Source of the DNA: Limnomonas spitsbergensis
Taxonomy: Eukaryota; Chlorophyta; Chlorophyceae; Chlamydomonadales
NCBI GenBank assembly: GCA_037349105.1
Contig: JAYJMM010000038.1
Coordinates: 806,001-870,000, forward strand
Length of the DNA stretch: 64,000 bases
Direction of reading: 5' to 3'
Within the stretch, counting starts at the first letter, position 1. Every line of letters begins with the position of its first letter. This document shows, one piece after another, positions 1 through 12,056 of the stretch. The position numbers and the translations under genes are program-made. Under the pieces are notes generated by a model. It ran no database searches. It was not told the origin of the DNA and worked only from the letters and a program-made list of their open reading frames with translations.

Positions 1-745
1 ACAGCACTATCCTAGGGTGATGCGCAAGCAAGCTGGCCAACAGCACTAGGGTGATGCGCAAGCAAGCTGGCCAACAGCACTAGGGTGATGCGCAAGCAAG
101 CTGGCCAACAGCACTAGGGTGATGCGCAAGCAAGCTGGCCAACAGCACTATCCTAGGGTGATGCGCAAGCAAGCTGGCCAACAGCACTAGGGTGATGCGC
201 AAGCAAGCTGGCCAACAGCACTAGGGTGATGCGCAAGCAAGCTGGCCAACAGCACTAGGGTGATGCGCAAGCAAGCTGGCCAACAGCACTAGGGTGATGC
301 GCAAGCAAGCTGGCCAACAGCACTAGGGTGATGCGCAAGCAAGCTGGCCAACAGCACTAGGGTGATGCGCAAGCAAGCTGGCCAACAGCACTAGGGTGAT
401 GCGCAAGCAAGCTGGCCAACAGCACTAGGGTGATGCGCAAGCAAGCTGGCCAACAGCACTATCCTAGGGTGATGCGCAAGCAAGCTGGCCAACAGCACTA
501 GGGTGATGCGCAAGCAAGCTGGCCAACAGCACTAGGGTGATGCGCAAGCAAGCTGGCCAACAGCACTATCCTAGGGTGATGCGCAAGCAAGCTGGCCAAC
601 AGCACTAGGGTGATGCGCAAGCAAGCTGGCCAACAGCACTAGGGTGATGCGCAAGCAAGCATGCCAACAGCACTAGGGTGATGCGCAAGCAAGCTGGCCA
701 ACAACACTAGGGTGATGCGCAAGCAAGCATGCCAACAAAACTAGG
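1..745. repeat. 36-bp satellite array
   Basis: About twenty head-to-tail copies of a 36-bp unit containing GGGTGATGCGCAAGCAAGC. Most copies are identical. A minority carry a 5-bp insertion (TATCC) before the AGGGTG core, giving 41-bp units. Single-base variants (AAGCATGCC, AACAAC) appear only in the last copies. The array is cut by the window start, so its true length is unknown. No coding potential is seen. Confidence 0.95.
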
Positions 746-1335
746 GTGGTGCGTAAGCATGCGGGCCAGGATAACTAGGTTAGTGCACAAGCAAGGTAGC
801 CATGAGTACTAGGGTGGTGCGCAAGCCAGCTGGCCAGGCTGGTCCGTAAGCTGGGCAACAGGTCTTTGTGGGCGTGGACGCTTGATAGCATATTCAGGCT
901 GGAGTGCAAGCATGTATTACCAAGCTAGTGCGCAAGTAGGGTAGGATGTCCATGTTGGGTATGGAAGCACGGCAACATGTGTAGCGTGGCGCACAAGCAA
1001 GCTGGCTAACAGTATCAGGCTGGTGCGCAAACAAGCTGGCCATTAGTACTTAAGTGGTGCGCAAACAAGTTGGGCAACAGAACTAGGGTTGTGCATAAGA
1101 TGGGCAGCATGTCCATCTGGGCGTAGGACTGAGATTGACAATGGGTTTAGAATGGTGTGCTAGCGAGCTGGCCAGCAGTATGAGGTTGGTGCGCCAGCAG
1201 CAAGCTCGCCTGGAGAACTAGGCTGGTGCATAAGTTGGGCAGCATGTCCATGTTGGCGCTGAAACTTGACGACATGTCTAGGCGGGTGCGCAAGCAAGCT
1301 GGCTAGCAGTAGTAGCATGGTGCGTAAGCAGGGCA
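746..1335. repeat. Degenerate satellite related to the 36-bp array
   Basis: The core words GCGCAAGCAAGCTGGCCA and GGCTGGTGCGCAAGC recur with many substitutions and variable spacing, interleaved with a second recurring word, GGGCAGCATGTCCATG. This looks like an older, homogenisation-free edge of the array to its left. The same degenerate material reappears at about 5926-6080, beyond the minisatellite. Confidence 0.8.
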
Positions 1336-1693
1336 GCATGACAAATGTATATAGTTGAGGGTAGCGGGGGGACCATTTTCATGTTTGAAGACATCATTAA
1401 GACTTGACGAATAATTATTGTGTCGTTGACAGGTGAGATGTGATCTTGAGGGAATGTCTGCTGCCCCATCGTCCGTACATTTTTTTTGCCAACCCTAAGC
1501 CTAGTACCTGACGCTAAGCGTATGGGCTTGATGTTGAGGACTTCATGCGCTACTGCGGAACCATCGATGGATGAAGTAGTGCACTTGCTGACAGGCGGAT
1601 AGGGCACTAAATGCGGAATGTGGATGGGGATGGCGGGCCGTGCTAGTAGACGAGAGTTCCATTCGACGGCGGTCGGATTTCTTCCACCGCTCA
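1336..1693. other. No gene recognised
   Basis: Mixed-composition sequence between the degenerate satellite and the foldback element. It has no credible reading frame, no RNA gene and no repeat that I can recognise. Confidence 0.5.
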
Positions 1694-2311
1694 AGGCGAG
1701 GTCATACGACTGCAATGTATGATAGATCATTTGTCGACGGTGGGCTTCTTATCGCCACAGTGAGTGTGGGAATCACACACGAAGTGGGGGAATCACACAC
1801 TGAGTATGGGAATCACTCACTGAGTATGGGAATCACTCACTGAGTAGGGAAATCACTTCAGGAGTATGCGAACTGTCGATTCTCAACAGGGACGGTACTA
1901 TTTCGACAGCGACTGTGGTGATTTATCCGTATAATTTCGAATCTCAACAGTGGCGGTACTATTTCGACAGCGACTGTCGCTATTTCACAGTAGAAGTTGC
2001 CGAATTATCGACAGGCGATGTTAATGACAAACAGTCACGGTTGAAAAGCCACAGCCGCTGTCGAAATAGTACCGTCACTGTTGAGAATCGACAGTTCGCA
2101 TACCCCTGAAGTGTTTTTTCATACTTAGTGAGTAATTTCCATACTCAGTGAGTGATTCCCATACTCAGTGAGTGATTCCCATTCTCAGTGTGTGATTCCC
2201 ATACTTCGTGTGTGATTCCCCCACTTCGTGTGTGATTCCCACACTCACTGCGGCGATAAGAAGCCCACCGCCGACAAAAATCTTATACATTGCATTCGTA
2301 TGACCTCGCCT
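1694..2311. mobile_element. Foldback / long-inverted-repeat element
   Basis: Two arms of roughly 200-240 bp are inverted relative to each other. The left arm begins GGCGAGGTCATACGA near 1695 and the right arm ends with its complement TCGTATGACCTCGCC at 2310. Within each arm there are 4-7 short direct repeats of the type GGGAATCACACACGAAGT / GGGAATCACTCACTGAGTAT, then a segment with GAACTGTCGATTCTCAACAG. The centre (about 1920-2060) is rich in CGACAG/CTGTCG words. This is the architecture of a foldback transposon or long-TIR MITE. I see no transposase and no unambiguous target duplication. Related CGACAG...CTGTCG words occur at about 6300-6380. Confidence 0.65.
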
Positions 2312-2559
2312 AGAGGGACGCCCGAATTGCTTTCCGTCGACGATATAACGTATGAACCCTTGATCAGTCTGTTGCAAAGTAAATCAAAGGAGTACTAGTT
2401 GCACGTTTTTTGCATTGATGCTTCCAAAAGTGACGACGACAACGTCAGTGCTGTCAACCAAGAATTGATGAAGACGCTGGACGCCTGCCTTGACTCCAGT
2501 GCTGAGTGTGTCCAGCTCACTTACATGGAAGCCCTGGATGTGAGGTTTGCTTCTGCCGG
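2312..2559. other. No gene recognised
   Basis: Short non-repetitive stretch between the foldback element and the minisatellite. Open frames are short and lack recognisable domains. Confidence 0.4.
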
Positions 2560-5500
2560 CACAACCTTAAGGAATACCGCACAGCCTGAGCAAATGCATC
2601 ACAACTGGGAGGAATGCCGCACAACCAAAAGAAATGCCTCACAGCCTGGAAGAATGCGACACAACTTGAAGGAATGCCTCCCAGCCTAAGGAAAGCCGCA
2701 CAACCTGAAGGCATGCGTCACAGCCTGAGAAATGCCTCACAGCCGGGGGGAATGCCGCACAATTTGAAGGAATGCCTCACAGCCTGAGAAAATACCGCAC
2801 AGCCGGGAGTTATGCCGCACAACCTGAAGGAATGCCGCACAGCCTAAGAAAATGCTGCACAGCCGGGAGGAATGCCGCACAGCTTGAAGGAATGCCTAAC
2901 AACCTGAGAAAATGCCTTACAGCCAGGAGGAATCTGCACAACCTGATGAAATGCTGCACAGCCTGAGCATATGCCGCAAAGCCGGGAGGAATGACGCACA
3001 GCCGGGAGGAAATGCCGCACAGCCGGGAGGAAATGCCGCACGGGATGAAATGCCGCACGGGATGAAACGCCGCACAGCCGGGAGGAATGACGCACAACGT
3101 GAGTGAGGGCATGCCTTACAGCTGACAAACTTGCTGACAACTGGGAGGAATGCCGCACAACTTGAAGGAATGCCTCTAAGCTTGAGAAACTTTCTAACAG
3201 CCGGGAGGAATGCCGCACAACCTGAAGGAACGCCTCACAGCCAGAGAAAATGCCTCACAGCAGGTTGGAATGTTGCACAACCTGAGGGAATGTTGCACAG
3301 CCTGAGAAAATGTCGCACAGCCGGGAGGAATGCCGCACAGCCAGAGAAAATGCCTCACAGCAGGTTGGAATGTTGCACAACTAACCTGAGGGAATGTTGC
3401 TCAGCCTGAGAAAATGTCGCACATCCGGGAGGAATGCCGCACAACCTGAAAGAATGCCGCACAGCCTGAGAAAATACGTCACAATTGGTTGGAATGTTGC
3501 ACAACCTGAAGGAATGTCTTACAGCCTGAGAAAATGCTTCACAGCCGGAAGGAATGCCGCACAACTTGAAGGAATGCCTCACAGCCTGAGAAAATGCCGC
3601 ACAGCCGGGAGGAATGATGCACAACGTGAGGGCATGCCTTACAACCTGAGAAACTTTCTGACAGCCGGGAGGAATGCCGCACAACTTGAAGGAACGCCTC
3701 ACAGCCAGAGAAAATGCCTTACAGCAGGTTGGAATGTTGCACAACCTGAGGGAATGTTGTACAGCCTGAGAAAATGTCGCACAGCCGGGAGGTATGCCAC
3801 ACAACCTGAAGGAATGCCGCACAGCCTGAGCAAATGCCTCACAACAGGGAGGAATGCCTCACAACCTGAAGGAATGTCTTTCAGCCTGAGAAAATGCTTC
3901 ACAGCCTGAGAAACTTGCTGACAGTCGCACAGCCGACAGCCGACAGCCGCAGCTTCAAGGAATGCCTCACAGCCAGACAAAATGCTGCACAACTGGGAGA
4001 AATGCTGCACAACCTGAAGAAATGCTGCTTAGCCTGAGAAACTTGCTGACAGCTGGGAGGAATGCCGCACAACCTGACGGAATGCCGCACAGCCTAAGGA
4101 ATGCTTCACAGCCTCATGCCTCACAACCTCATGCCTCATGCCTCAAGCCTCGTGCCTCATGCCTCACAACATGAAGGAATGCCTCACAGCCAGAGAAAAT
4201 GCCTCACAGTCAGGAAGAATATTGCACAACCTAAAGAAATGCTGCACAGCCAAAAGTAATGCCGCACAACGTTAATAAATGCCTCACAGCCAAGGAATCT
4301 GCCGCACAACAGGTTGGAATGCCGCACAACCTGAAGAAATGCCTCACAGCCTGAGAAAATGCTGCACAGCTGGGAGATATGCCGCATAACCTGAAGAAAT
4401 GCCGCACAGCCTGAGAAACTTGCTGACAGCCGGGAGGAATGCCGCACAACCTGAAGGAATGCCGCACAGCCTAAGGAATGCCTCACAGCCAGGAGGAATA
4501 TTGCACAACCTAAAGAAATGCTGCACAGCCTGAGAAAATGCCGCACAGCCAAAAGTAATGCCGCACAACGTTAATAAATGCCTCACAGCCAAGGAATCTG
4601 CCGCACAGCAGGTTGGAATGCCGCACAACCTGAAGAAATGCCTCACAGCCTGAGAAAATGCTGCACAGCTGGGAGATATGCCGCATAACCTGAAGAAATG
4701 CCGCACAGCCTGAGAAACTTGCTGACAGCCGGGAGGAATGCCGCACAACCTGAAGGAATGCCGCACAGCCTAAGGAATGCCTCACAGCCAGGAGGAATAT
4801 TGCACAACCTAAAGAAATGCTGCACAGCCTGAGAAAATGCCGCACAGCCAAAAGTAATGCCGCACAACGTTAATAAATGCCTCACAGCCAAGGAATCTGC
4901 CGCACAGCAGGTTGGAATGCCGCACAACCTGAAGAAATGCCTCACAGCCTGAGAAAATGCTGCACAGCTGGGAGATATGCCGCATAACCTGAAGAAATGC
5001 CGCACAGCCTGAGAAACTTGCTGACAGCCGGGAGGAATGCCGCACAACCTGAAGGAATGCCGCACAGCCTAAGGAATGCCTCACAGCTAGGAGGAATGTC
5101 GCAGAACCTGAAGAAATGCTGCACAGCCTGAGAAAATGCCACACAGCCGGGAGGAATGCCGCACAACCTGGAGTAATTCTGCACAACCTGAGAAAATTCC
5201 GCACAACCGGGAGGAATGCCGCTCAACCTGAAGGAATGCCTTACAGCCTGAGAAACTTGCTGACAGCCGGGAGGAATGTTGCACAACTTGAAGGAATGCC
5301 TCACAGCCTGAGGAAATGCCTCACAGCCGGGAGGAATGCCGCACAACTTGAAGGAATGCCTCACAACCTGAGAAAATGCCTCACAGCCAGGGGGAATGCC
5401 GTACAAGCTGATGAAATGCGGAAGGAATCCCGCCTGCACAGCCAAGAGGAATGTCACAGAACCTGAAGGAATGCCGCACGGCCTGAGAAAAAGCCGCACA

Positions 5501-5925
5501 GCTGGGAGGAATGCCGCACAACCTGAAGGAATGTCTTACAGCCTGAGAAAATGCTTCACAGCCGGGAGGAATGCCGCACAACTTGAAGGAATGCCTCACA
5601 GCCTGACAAAATGCCGCACAACAGGTTGGAATGCCGCACAACCTGAAGGAATGTCTTACAGCCTGAGAAAATGCTTCACAGCCGGAGGGAATGCTGCACA
5701 ACTTGAAGGAATCCCTCACAGCCTGAGAAAATGCCACACAGCAGGTTGGAATGCCGCACAACTTGAGGGAATGCCGCACAGCCTGAGCAAATGCTGCATA
5801 GGTGGGAGAAATGCCGCACAACCTGAAGACATGCTGCTTAGCTTGAAAAACTTGCTGACAACCGGGAGGAAAGCCGCACAGCCTAAGGAATGCCTCACAG
5901 CCTCATGCCTCACAGCCTCAAATGC
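2560..5925. repeat. Minisatellite, ~20-bp unit (GGAATGCCGCACAGCCTGA type)
   Basis: About 170 imperfect copies of a ~20-bp unit built on GAATGCCGCACAACCTGAAG / AAATGCCTCACAGCCTGAG. They are grouped into ~60-bp triplets that alternate CTGAAGG, CTGAGAAA and CGGGAGG types. Because unit lengths are multiples near 20 bp and the unit lacks stops in several frames, long open frames of repetitive peptides appear on both strands. They have no start context, no domain and no codon bias, so I treat them as repeat artefacts rather than genes. Confidence 0.9.
4190..5090. repeat. 299-bp higher-order repeat inside the minisatellite
   Basis: The word AATATTGCACAACCTAAAG recurs at about 4216, 4495 and 4794. 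The last interval is 299 bp. The first is 279 bp because exactly one 20-bp unit is missing. Within the 299-bp block the order of unit variants is kept almost base for base, including a CAAAAGTAATGCCGCACAACG segment and an AAGGAATCTGCC segment. This shows recent block duplication on top of the older 20-bp amplification. Confidence 0.9.
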
Positions 5926-6080
5926 AAGTCCATGCTGGCGCGATAGCTTGGCGACATGTCTAGGCTGGCGCGCAAGCAAGCTGGCCAGCAGTACCAGGCT
6001 GGTGCGCGAGTTGGGCAGCATGTCCATGCGGTCACGAAAGCTTGGCAACACGTACGTCCAACCCGACGCGAAAGCAATTT
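5926..6080. repeat. Degenerate satellite, right-hand remnant
   Basis: Contains GGCGCGCAAGCAAGCTGGCCAGCAGTA-type words and GGGCAGCATGTCCATG, the same degenerate family as 746-1335. The minisatellite and the foldback element therefore sit between two pieces of one older satellite block. Confidence 0.75.
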
Positions 6081-6420
6081 AGCCAGCTCCGGTAATCCAA
6101 CTGTGGTGAGGGCATATGAAACCCGCCATTGTTAAATAAACTTAAATATGCATACATCGCGACGTTCTTATTTGAATCCAGGCAAAGCCAGCGAAAGCGT
6201 TAAATGTAGGGGCGATGACGGAAAGAGTGTGCATTCCGCTACTCGGCTACTCGGCTGTTGTTTTTTCGCTGTTGAAAAGTGCTCGAAGGTACAACACAGT
6301 TATCGACAGCGCACGCAATTTCCAACAGTGGAAGTCAGTAATTGACAGCGCGCTGTCGATTTCAACAGTACGTCGAAAGTAGCCTAGGGACACAGCGGTT
6401 CTATGGGTCGGACCCCTCTA
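6081..6420. other. Intergenic; CGACAG/CTGTCG palindromic remnant
   Basis: No gene is seen. At about 6300-6380 there is a short inverted arrangement with ATTGACAGCGCGCTGTCGAT. It resembles the centre of the 1694-2311 foldback element and is probably a remnant of a related element. Confidence 0.45.
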
Positions 6421-7779
6421 CTTTTCGGCATCAAACTAGGTTAATGATCGAGTGGACTAAAAGTAGTGGTTGTCAGAGCTGCGCGGAGTTGATTTTATGA
6501 CTGCCTGAAAGCGCTGCACAGTGTTTATTAATTGTTTCGCACCGGCAGCGCAATAAAGCAAACACATATCAAAAAAAATGAGCACAGTACCGTAGGTTAC
6601 TTTTTACATGTGCGACGAATTTGATACATAAATTCTCAAAAGGGGTGCGCGGACCCTATCCGGTTTTACGGTACGGGTTTAATACCGAGAACATCTGAGG
6701 TAATGACTGTTTTTACATTTAATTTTTCTTGCCATGAGCATATGACAACGCTCCCGCTCTCGATGTCACTGCGGTTTTAGCGGCTTCAGTTTGTCAACTT
6801 TCTCATGATATCTTTGTCTTACATACGTAGGCGCTTGTGTTTTGTAGCCGTCTGCTTGAGATCTGGATTTCCAGAGTTTGGAGTTGGGATAACGTTGCTG
6901 GGCAGCCGGCTTTTTGCTTGTAGTTCAAACACTAAATGACTGTAATATCGCTTACCTTTGCGCACCCCGCTGGGATATATTCCTAGTCGCGCATCACTGT
7001 TTTTGTAATATAAACGTCCGGGCATGTAATATAAACTCATGTGTAATAATGCATTCACACTTCTCGCACCCGTAACTTGGTTGCGAGTGGCGTACGACCA
7101 ACAAGGTCCATAGCACTTCATGTTCTCTTTTGCCCGACATTTTTTAAAACCGCCACGCACCCCTCCCCAAATAATTATTATTTAGCGTCCAAGAACTCCG
7201 CGCAACCCCAAATGATTAAGCGTGCGCGGAATCAAGGCGGGGATAAACAAAATACTGAGGGCTTGTTGGGGCGCAATGCCTCCAGGTATGGCAATATTTT
7301 TTTCATTTCGATAAGTTAAGGTGACCGGCCGCATGTCAACCGTTAGATGTACCTATTCTGGTCTCTCGAATGTTAGACAACCAACCAAAATCCGGACAAC
7401 TTATAACATATGAGTGCACACGGTAAGTAAGATCTGGGAAAACGAACAATTTCAGATGTACAAATTTGTGGGAGCTTGTCCCATATGTCCCTTTGCCATG
7501 AAGGTCTTAACACCATGTCTCATCACCGTGTGAGTGCTTGTTGGACGTGTTCCTTTCCTACTCTTGCTCGCCTTTTCTCATGTGACCACAAGGCCACATG
7601 CGAACCGGGGCTGTTTTTGTGTTTGCATCCCAGCTTCTCTAGGTTTGGGCGGCCGGCCGCTCACCTTGTCAAGTCCTAGGAAAATCAAGCGAACACCTGC
7701 AACTCGGGAGGAAGTGTGTACCGGTATGTGATCGATTCCTCATTATTTTCTGTGGGGCCGAGGTCACCAATGGTGATCG

Positions 7780-7853
7780 GTTCCCTTGGTGTAGTTGGTT
7801 ATCACGTTTGCTTAACACGCAAAAGGTCCGCGGTTCGAACCCGTGAGGGAACA
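7780..7853 (+). tRNA. tRNA-Val (anticodon AAC), unit 1, intact
   Basis: 74-nt cloverleaf. The acceptor GTTCCCT/AGGGAAC is fully paired, with discriminator A. The D arm is GTGTAGTTGGTTATCAC. The anticodon stem TTTGC/GCAAA encloses loop TTAACAC, with anticodon AAC reading GUU. The T arm is CGCGG-TTCGAAC-CCGTG with one G-U pair. CCA is not encoded, as expected for a nuclear gene. A TTTT tract at 7860-7863 gives a good Pol III terminator. No intron. Confidence 0.93.
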
Positions 7854-8341
7854 TGTCGGTTTTATGAATGTGGCTGACAAGTATGGCTGGGGCTTTAAAC
7901 CTCTTGCATCGTCTCAGATTGGGCTCTGTGAGACCCTATGCACCTAGGAATACCGCAAGGTAGAAAGCACAAGGTGCCTTAGGTCTATGGTCTTCAAGAC
8001 TTCGCTCTTCTCGGCTCGAGTGTAAGTTGCTCTTGTGGTCATGGATCTTGCCATCAACACCACAATTCTGAATGATGAAGGAGCTCGTTTTCTTCAGGGA
8101 ACTGCTAACTTTCAAGCCACCCAGGCCTACAAGTCGTATATTGCTATTTAATATAGGTTGTACCGGTATGGCATGAGTATGACGAGGATACGAGTTGACG
8201 AGACTGGACTCGGATTGCTTGTGAGACTAAGAACATGCCCTCATCGCTTACGTTACTCACGTTTAAATTAAAAAGAAACCATGTATTCCGGCCATTTTAG
8301 TTGCGGGATTCCGATGAAGTTCACACCCGCTCTCTCGTGGT

Positions 8342-8414
8342 GTTCGTATGGTGTAGTGGTTATCACGTTTGCCTCACACGCAAAAGGTCGCCAGTTCGAA
8401 ACTGGCTATGAATA
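8342..8414 (+). tRNA. tRNA-Val (anticodon CAC), unit 1, intact
   Basis: 73-nt cloverleaf. The acceptor GTTCGTA/TATGAAT pairs with two G-U wobbles, discriminator A. The anticodon stem TTTGC/GCAAA encloses loop CTCACAC, anticodon CAC reading GUG. The T arm GCCAG-TTCGAAA-CTGGC is perfectly paired. A TTTT terminator follows at 8417-8420. Of seven loci in the array this is the only one with an unbroken T arm, so it is probably the only functional Val(CAC) gene in the window. Confidence 0.9.
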
Positions 8415-9771
8415 CGTTTTCAGTGTGCCAGCCACCTCAAGCACCCGGAGATGAGCTTCCTTCTCCTTCCCTCCACATGTTCGTCCCTCACTTGCCCGGT
8501 GTGAGGAAGCCTTGCCGTATCTTGAATGGTAGTCGGCAGTTATGAATACAAATTCCTTGTGTTAACCTATCTTAACCTCACAATCTAATCCCACGAAACA
8601 TGCGTTCCACGACTAAATCCAAGTTTCCCGACACATGCAGGTACCGGTAAATAATTATTTGTTGAGGCATACTGAACTACATCATGATCTCGAGGCAATG
8701 CTACGGCCACTACAGCCAAAGGTGGCCAATGCCCACACTATGTCCTTGTAGTTGGTCGAAAGTGTCGCGCATATATATTCATCATTCTTTTGGATGTGCC
8801 TAGGCATTTGGTGCTTTGGACGCACCTTCGAGGCCATGATTCAAACGCGTTCGGCAAAAGGCTATGAATACGTTTTCAGTGTGCCAGCCACCTCAAGCAC
8901 CCGGAGATGAGCTTCCTTCTCCTTCCCTCCACATGTTCGTCCCTCACTTGCCCGGTGTGAGGAAGCCTTGCCGTATCTTGAATGGTAGTCGGCAGTTATG
9001 AATACAAATTCCTTGTGTTAACCTATCTTAACCTCACAATCTAATCCCACGAAACATGCGTTCCACGACTAAATCCAAGTTTCCCGACACATGCAGGTAC
9101 CGGTAAATAATTATTTGTTGAGGCATACTGAACTACATCATGATCTCGAGGCAATGCTACGGCCACTACAGCCAAAGGTGGCCAATGCCCACACTATGTC
9201 CTTGTAGTTGGTCGAAAGTGTCGCGCATATATATTCATCATTCTTTTGGATGTGCCTAGGCATTTGGTGCTTTGGACGCACCTTCGAGGCCATGATTCAA
9301 ACGCGTTCGGCAAAAGGCTATGAATACGTTTTCAGTGTGCCAGCCACCTCAAGCACCCGGAGATGAGCTTCCTTCTCCTTCCCTCCACATGTTCGTCCCT
9401 CACTTGCCCGGTGTGAGGAAGCCTTGCCGTATCTTGAATGGTAGTCGGCAGTTATGAATACAAATTCCTTGTGTTAACCTATCTTAACCTCACAATCTAA
9501 TCCCACGAAACATGCGTTCCACGACTAAATCCAAGTTTCCCGACACATGCAGGTACCGGTAAATAATTATTTGTTGAGGCATACTGAACTACATCATGAT
9601 CTCGAGGCAATGCTACGGCCACTACAGCCAAAGGTGGCCAATGCCCACACTATGTCCTTGTAGTTGGTCGAAAGTGTCGCGCATATATATTCATCATTCT
9701 TTTGGATGTGCCTAGGCATTTGGTGCTTTGGACGCACCTTCGAGGCCATGATTCAAACGCGTTCGAGGCAA
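8404..9771 (+). repeat. 456-bp segment, three tandem copies within unit 1
   Basis: Copies start at 8404, 8860 and 9316, each at GGCTATGAATACG (the last bases of tRNA-Val(CAC)). Each runs to GATTCAAACGCGTTCG. The two internal junctions read GTTCGGCAAAAGGCTATG. No complete tRNA is regenerated at these junctions. Confidence 0.93.
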
Positions 9772-10101
9772 GGTAACCCGGTACGGAAACACGGTACGGG
9801 AATACGGTACGGATACGTTACGGACAAAAGGGACAATACGGTAGGGCAAGACGGTCCACAATTTCCCCTATTTTTAAGGCTAAGAACAACAGGATTCACA
9901 TAGAGAAACGCATGCTTGCAACACTCCCATGATTGTTTGACCCCATGCACATCCTGACATACTGCATGGCTGCATAACGGTCCCCATCCAATTTTTGCAT
10001 GGCCCCCAAATAACCATCAAGGATCTCCATGCATGCATGCAAATTGATTTACCATGCTGACATGCTAGGAAACAATATGATCATTGATGGCGTTCCCGTG
10101 T

Positions 10102-10173
10102 TGTCCTTGCGGGGAGTCGAGCCACGGTTCCTGCCGCCACAAGACAGTGTCCTAACCACTTGACGACAAAGAC
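10102..10173 (-). tRNA. tRNA-His-like (anticodon GTG), unit 1
   Basis: 72-nt fold. The acceptor GTCTTTG/CAAGGAC has one G-U pair, discriminator A. The anticodon stem CTGTC/GGCAG encloses loop TTGTGGC, anticodon GTG reading CAC. The T arm is weak: CGTGG/CCCCG has a T-C mismatch and the loop is CTCGACT with C at position 54. This copy also has a D-stem change (GTCA instead of GTCT). No TTTT tract follows closely. Identity as a His tRNA relative is clear; function is uncertain. Confidence 0.6.
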
Positions 10174-10513
10174 TAATATGGTCGCCGTTATATGTTTTGC
10201 ATACCGTACCAGCACGCCAATTGCAATTTTAACGTTTTTCGGTTTGCTTGACTAGGATCTGGCTTTCCAGATTTTGCAGTAGGGATAACGGTTGCTAAGC
10301 GGTTGGTACGCCGTCGTAATCTCAATCAAACCAAACCGACAGTCGAGGGCCGGATTTGCAATGCATGAGGTATCATGTGTCTTGATTCTAGTTTGTGTGG
10401 CATAACGTAATACCGTATAACGGTTTGACTCTGACTCGGTTTGACTGTTATCAATTAATTATTGTTGGGGGTTTTATTTGATAAGCCATACAAGGTCAAG
10501 TAGCACAATTGTG

Positions 10514-10588
10514 GGTTTAGGGTTTAGTGTTCATGGTTTAGGGTTGAGGGTAAAGGGTTGAGGGTTTATGGATGAGGGTTTAGGGTTT
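10514..10588 (+). repeat. Telomere-like TTTAGGG block, unit 1
   Basis: Degenerate run of GGGTTTAGGGTTTAG, GGTTTAGGGTTGAGGG, GGGTTTATGGATGAGGG and GGGTTTAGGG words. TTTAGGG is the Arabidopsis-type telomere repeat, also used by several green algae. The block is interstitial and imperfect. Confidence 0.85.
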
Positions 10589-12056
10589 TGTGGGGTGTGT
10601 GGAGTAGTTTCCCGTATCTACTATACAAAAAGTCGCGGGCTAGTACGCGACTGATTGATGCGTCATCCATTCAATGATTGTTAACCGTGTACTGTTCTTT
10701 TCGGCATCAAACTAGGTTAATGATCGAGTGGACTAAAAGTAGTGGTTGTCAGAGCTGCGCGGAGTTGATTTTATGACTGCCTGAAAGCGCTGCACAGTGT
10801 TTATTAATTGTTTCGCACCGGCAGCGCAATAAAGCAAACACATATCAAAAAAAATGAGCACAATACCGTAGGTTACTTTTTTACATGTGCGACGAATTTG
10901 ATACATAAATTCTCAAAAGGGGTGCGCGGACCCTATCCGGTTTTACGGTACGGGTTTAATACCGAGAACATCTGAGGTAATGACTGTTTTTACATTTAAT
11001 TTTTCTTGCCATGAGCATATGACAACGCTCCCGCTCTCGATGTCACTGCGGTTTTAGCGGCTTCAGTTTGTCAACTTTCTCATGATATCTTTGTCTTACA
11101 TACGTAGGCGCTTGTGTTTTGTAGCCGTCTGCTTGAGATCTGGATTTCCAGAGTTTGGAGTTGGGATAACGTTGCTGGGCAGCCGGCTTCTTGCTTGTAG
11201 TTCAAACACTAAATGACTGTAATATCGCTTACCTTTGCGCACCCCGCTGGGATATATTCCTAGTCGCGCATCACTGTTTTTGTAATATAAACGTCCGGGC
11301 ATGTAATATAAACTCATGTGTAATAATGCATTCACACTTCTCGCACCCGTAACTTGGTTGCGAGTGGCGTACGACCAACAAGGTCCATAGCACTTCATGT
11401 TCTCTTTTGCCCGACATTTTTTAAAACCGCCACGCACCCCTCCCCAAATAATTATTATTTAGCGTCCAAGAACTCCGCGCAACCCCAAATGATTAAGCGT
11501 GCGCGGAATCAAGGCGGGGATAAACAAAATACTGAGGGCTTGTTGGGGCGCAATGCCTCCAGGTATGGCAATATTTTTTTCATTTCGATAAGTTAAGGTG
11601 ACCGGCCGCATGTCAACCGTTAGATGTACCTATTCTGGTCTCTCGAATGTTAGACAACCAACCAAAATCCGGACAACTTATAACATATGAGTGCACACGG
11701 TAAGTAAGATCTGGGAAAACGAACAATTTCAGATGTACAAATTTGTGGGAGCTTGTCCCATATGTCCCTTTGCCATGAAGGTCTTAACACCATGTCTCAT
11801 CACCGTGTGAGTGCTTGTTGGACGTGTTCCTTTCCTACTCTTGCTCGCCTTTTCTCATGTGACCACAAGGCCACATGCGAACCGGGGCTGTTTTTGTGTT
11901 TGCATCCCAGCTTCTCTAGGTTTGGGCGGCCGGCCGCTCACCTTGTCAAGTCCTAGGAAAATCAAGCGAACACCTGCAACTCGGGAGGAAGTGTGTACCG
12001 GTATGTGATCGATTCCTCATTATTGTCTGTGGGGCCGAGGTCACCAATGGTGATCG

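Larger units (their letters stand above)
6421..10696 (+). repeat. Array unit 1 (4,276 bp, with 456-bp triplication)
   Basis: Leftmost unit, joined abruptly to non-repeat DNA at 6421. It is longer than the canonical unit because the segment from the end of tRNA-Val(CAC) to the GATTCAAACGCGTTCG site is present three times. It is the only unit with an intact tRNA-Val(CAC). Confidence 0.93.

Noticed and set aside
1..745. CRISPR array suggested by regular repeats
   Set aside because: Repeats are strictly head to tail with no unique spacers, and the sequence is eukaryotic.
2772..5821. Long frames on both strands in the minisatellite (up to ~230 residues)
   Set aside because: They are translations of a 20-bp repeat without stops, equally open in several frames and both directions.
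6819..7160. A 113-residue minus-strand frame present in all seven array units (and its partly overlapping plus-strand 80-residue frame)
   Set aside because: Its conservation is explained by near-identity of the whole unit. There is no domain, no codon bias and no splice or promoter context, and plus- and minus-strand frames overlap.
7854..8340. Additional small RNA gene between the two tRNA-Val loci
   Set aside because: I looked for tRNA, 5S and U6 signatures and saw none; snoRNA box words occur only at chance level.
8281..8540. Plus-strand 87-residue frame of units 2-6
   Set aside because: It runs through the tRNA-Val(CAC) locus and exists only because of the T-arm lesion; it is a shadow of an RNA gene.
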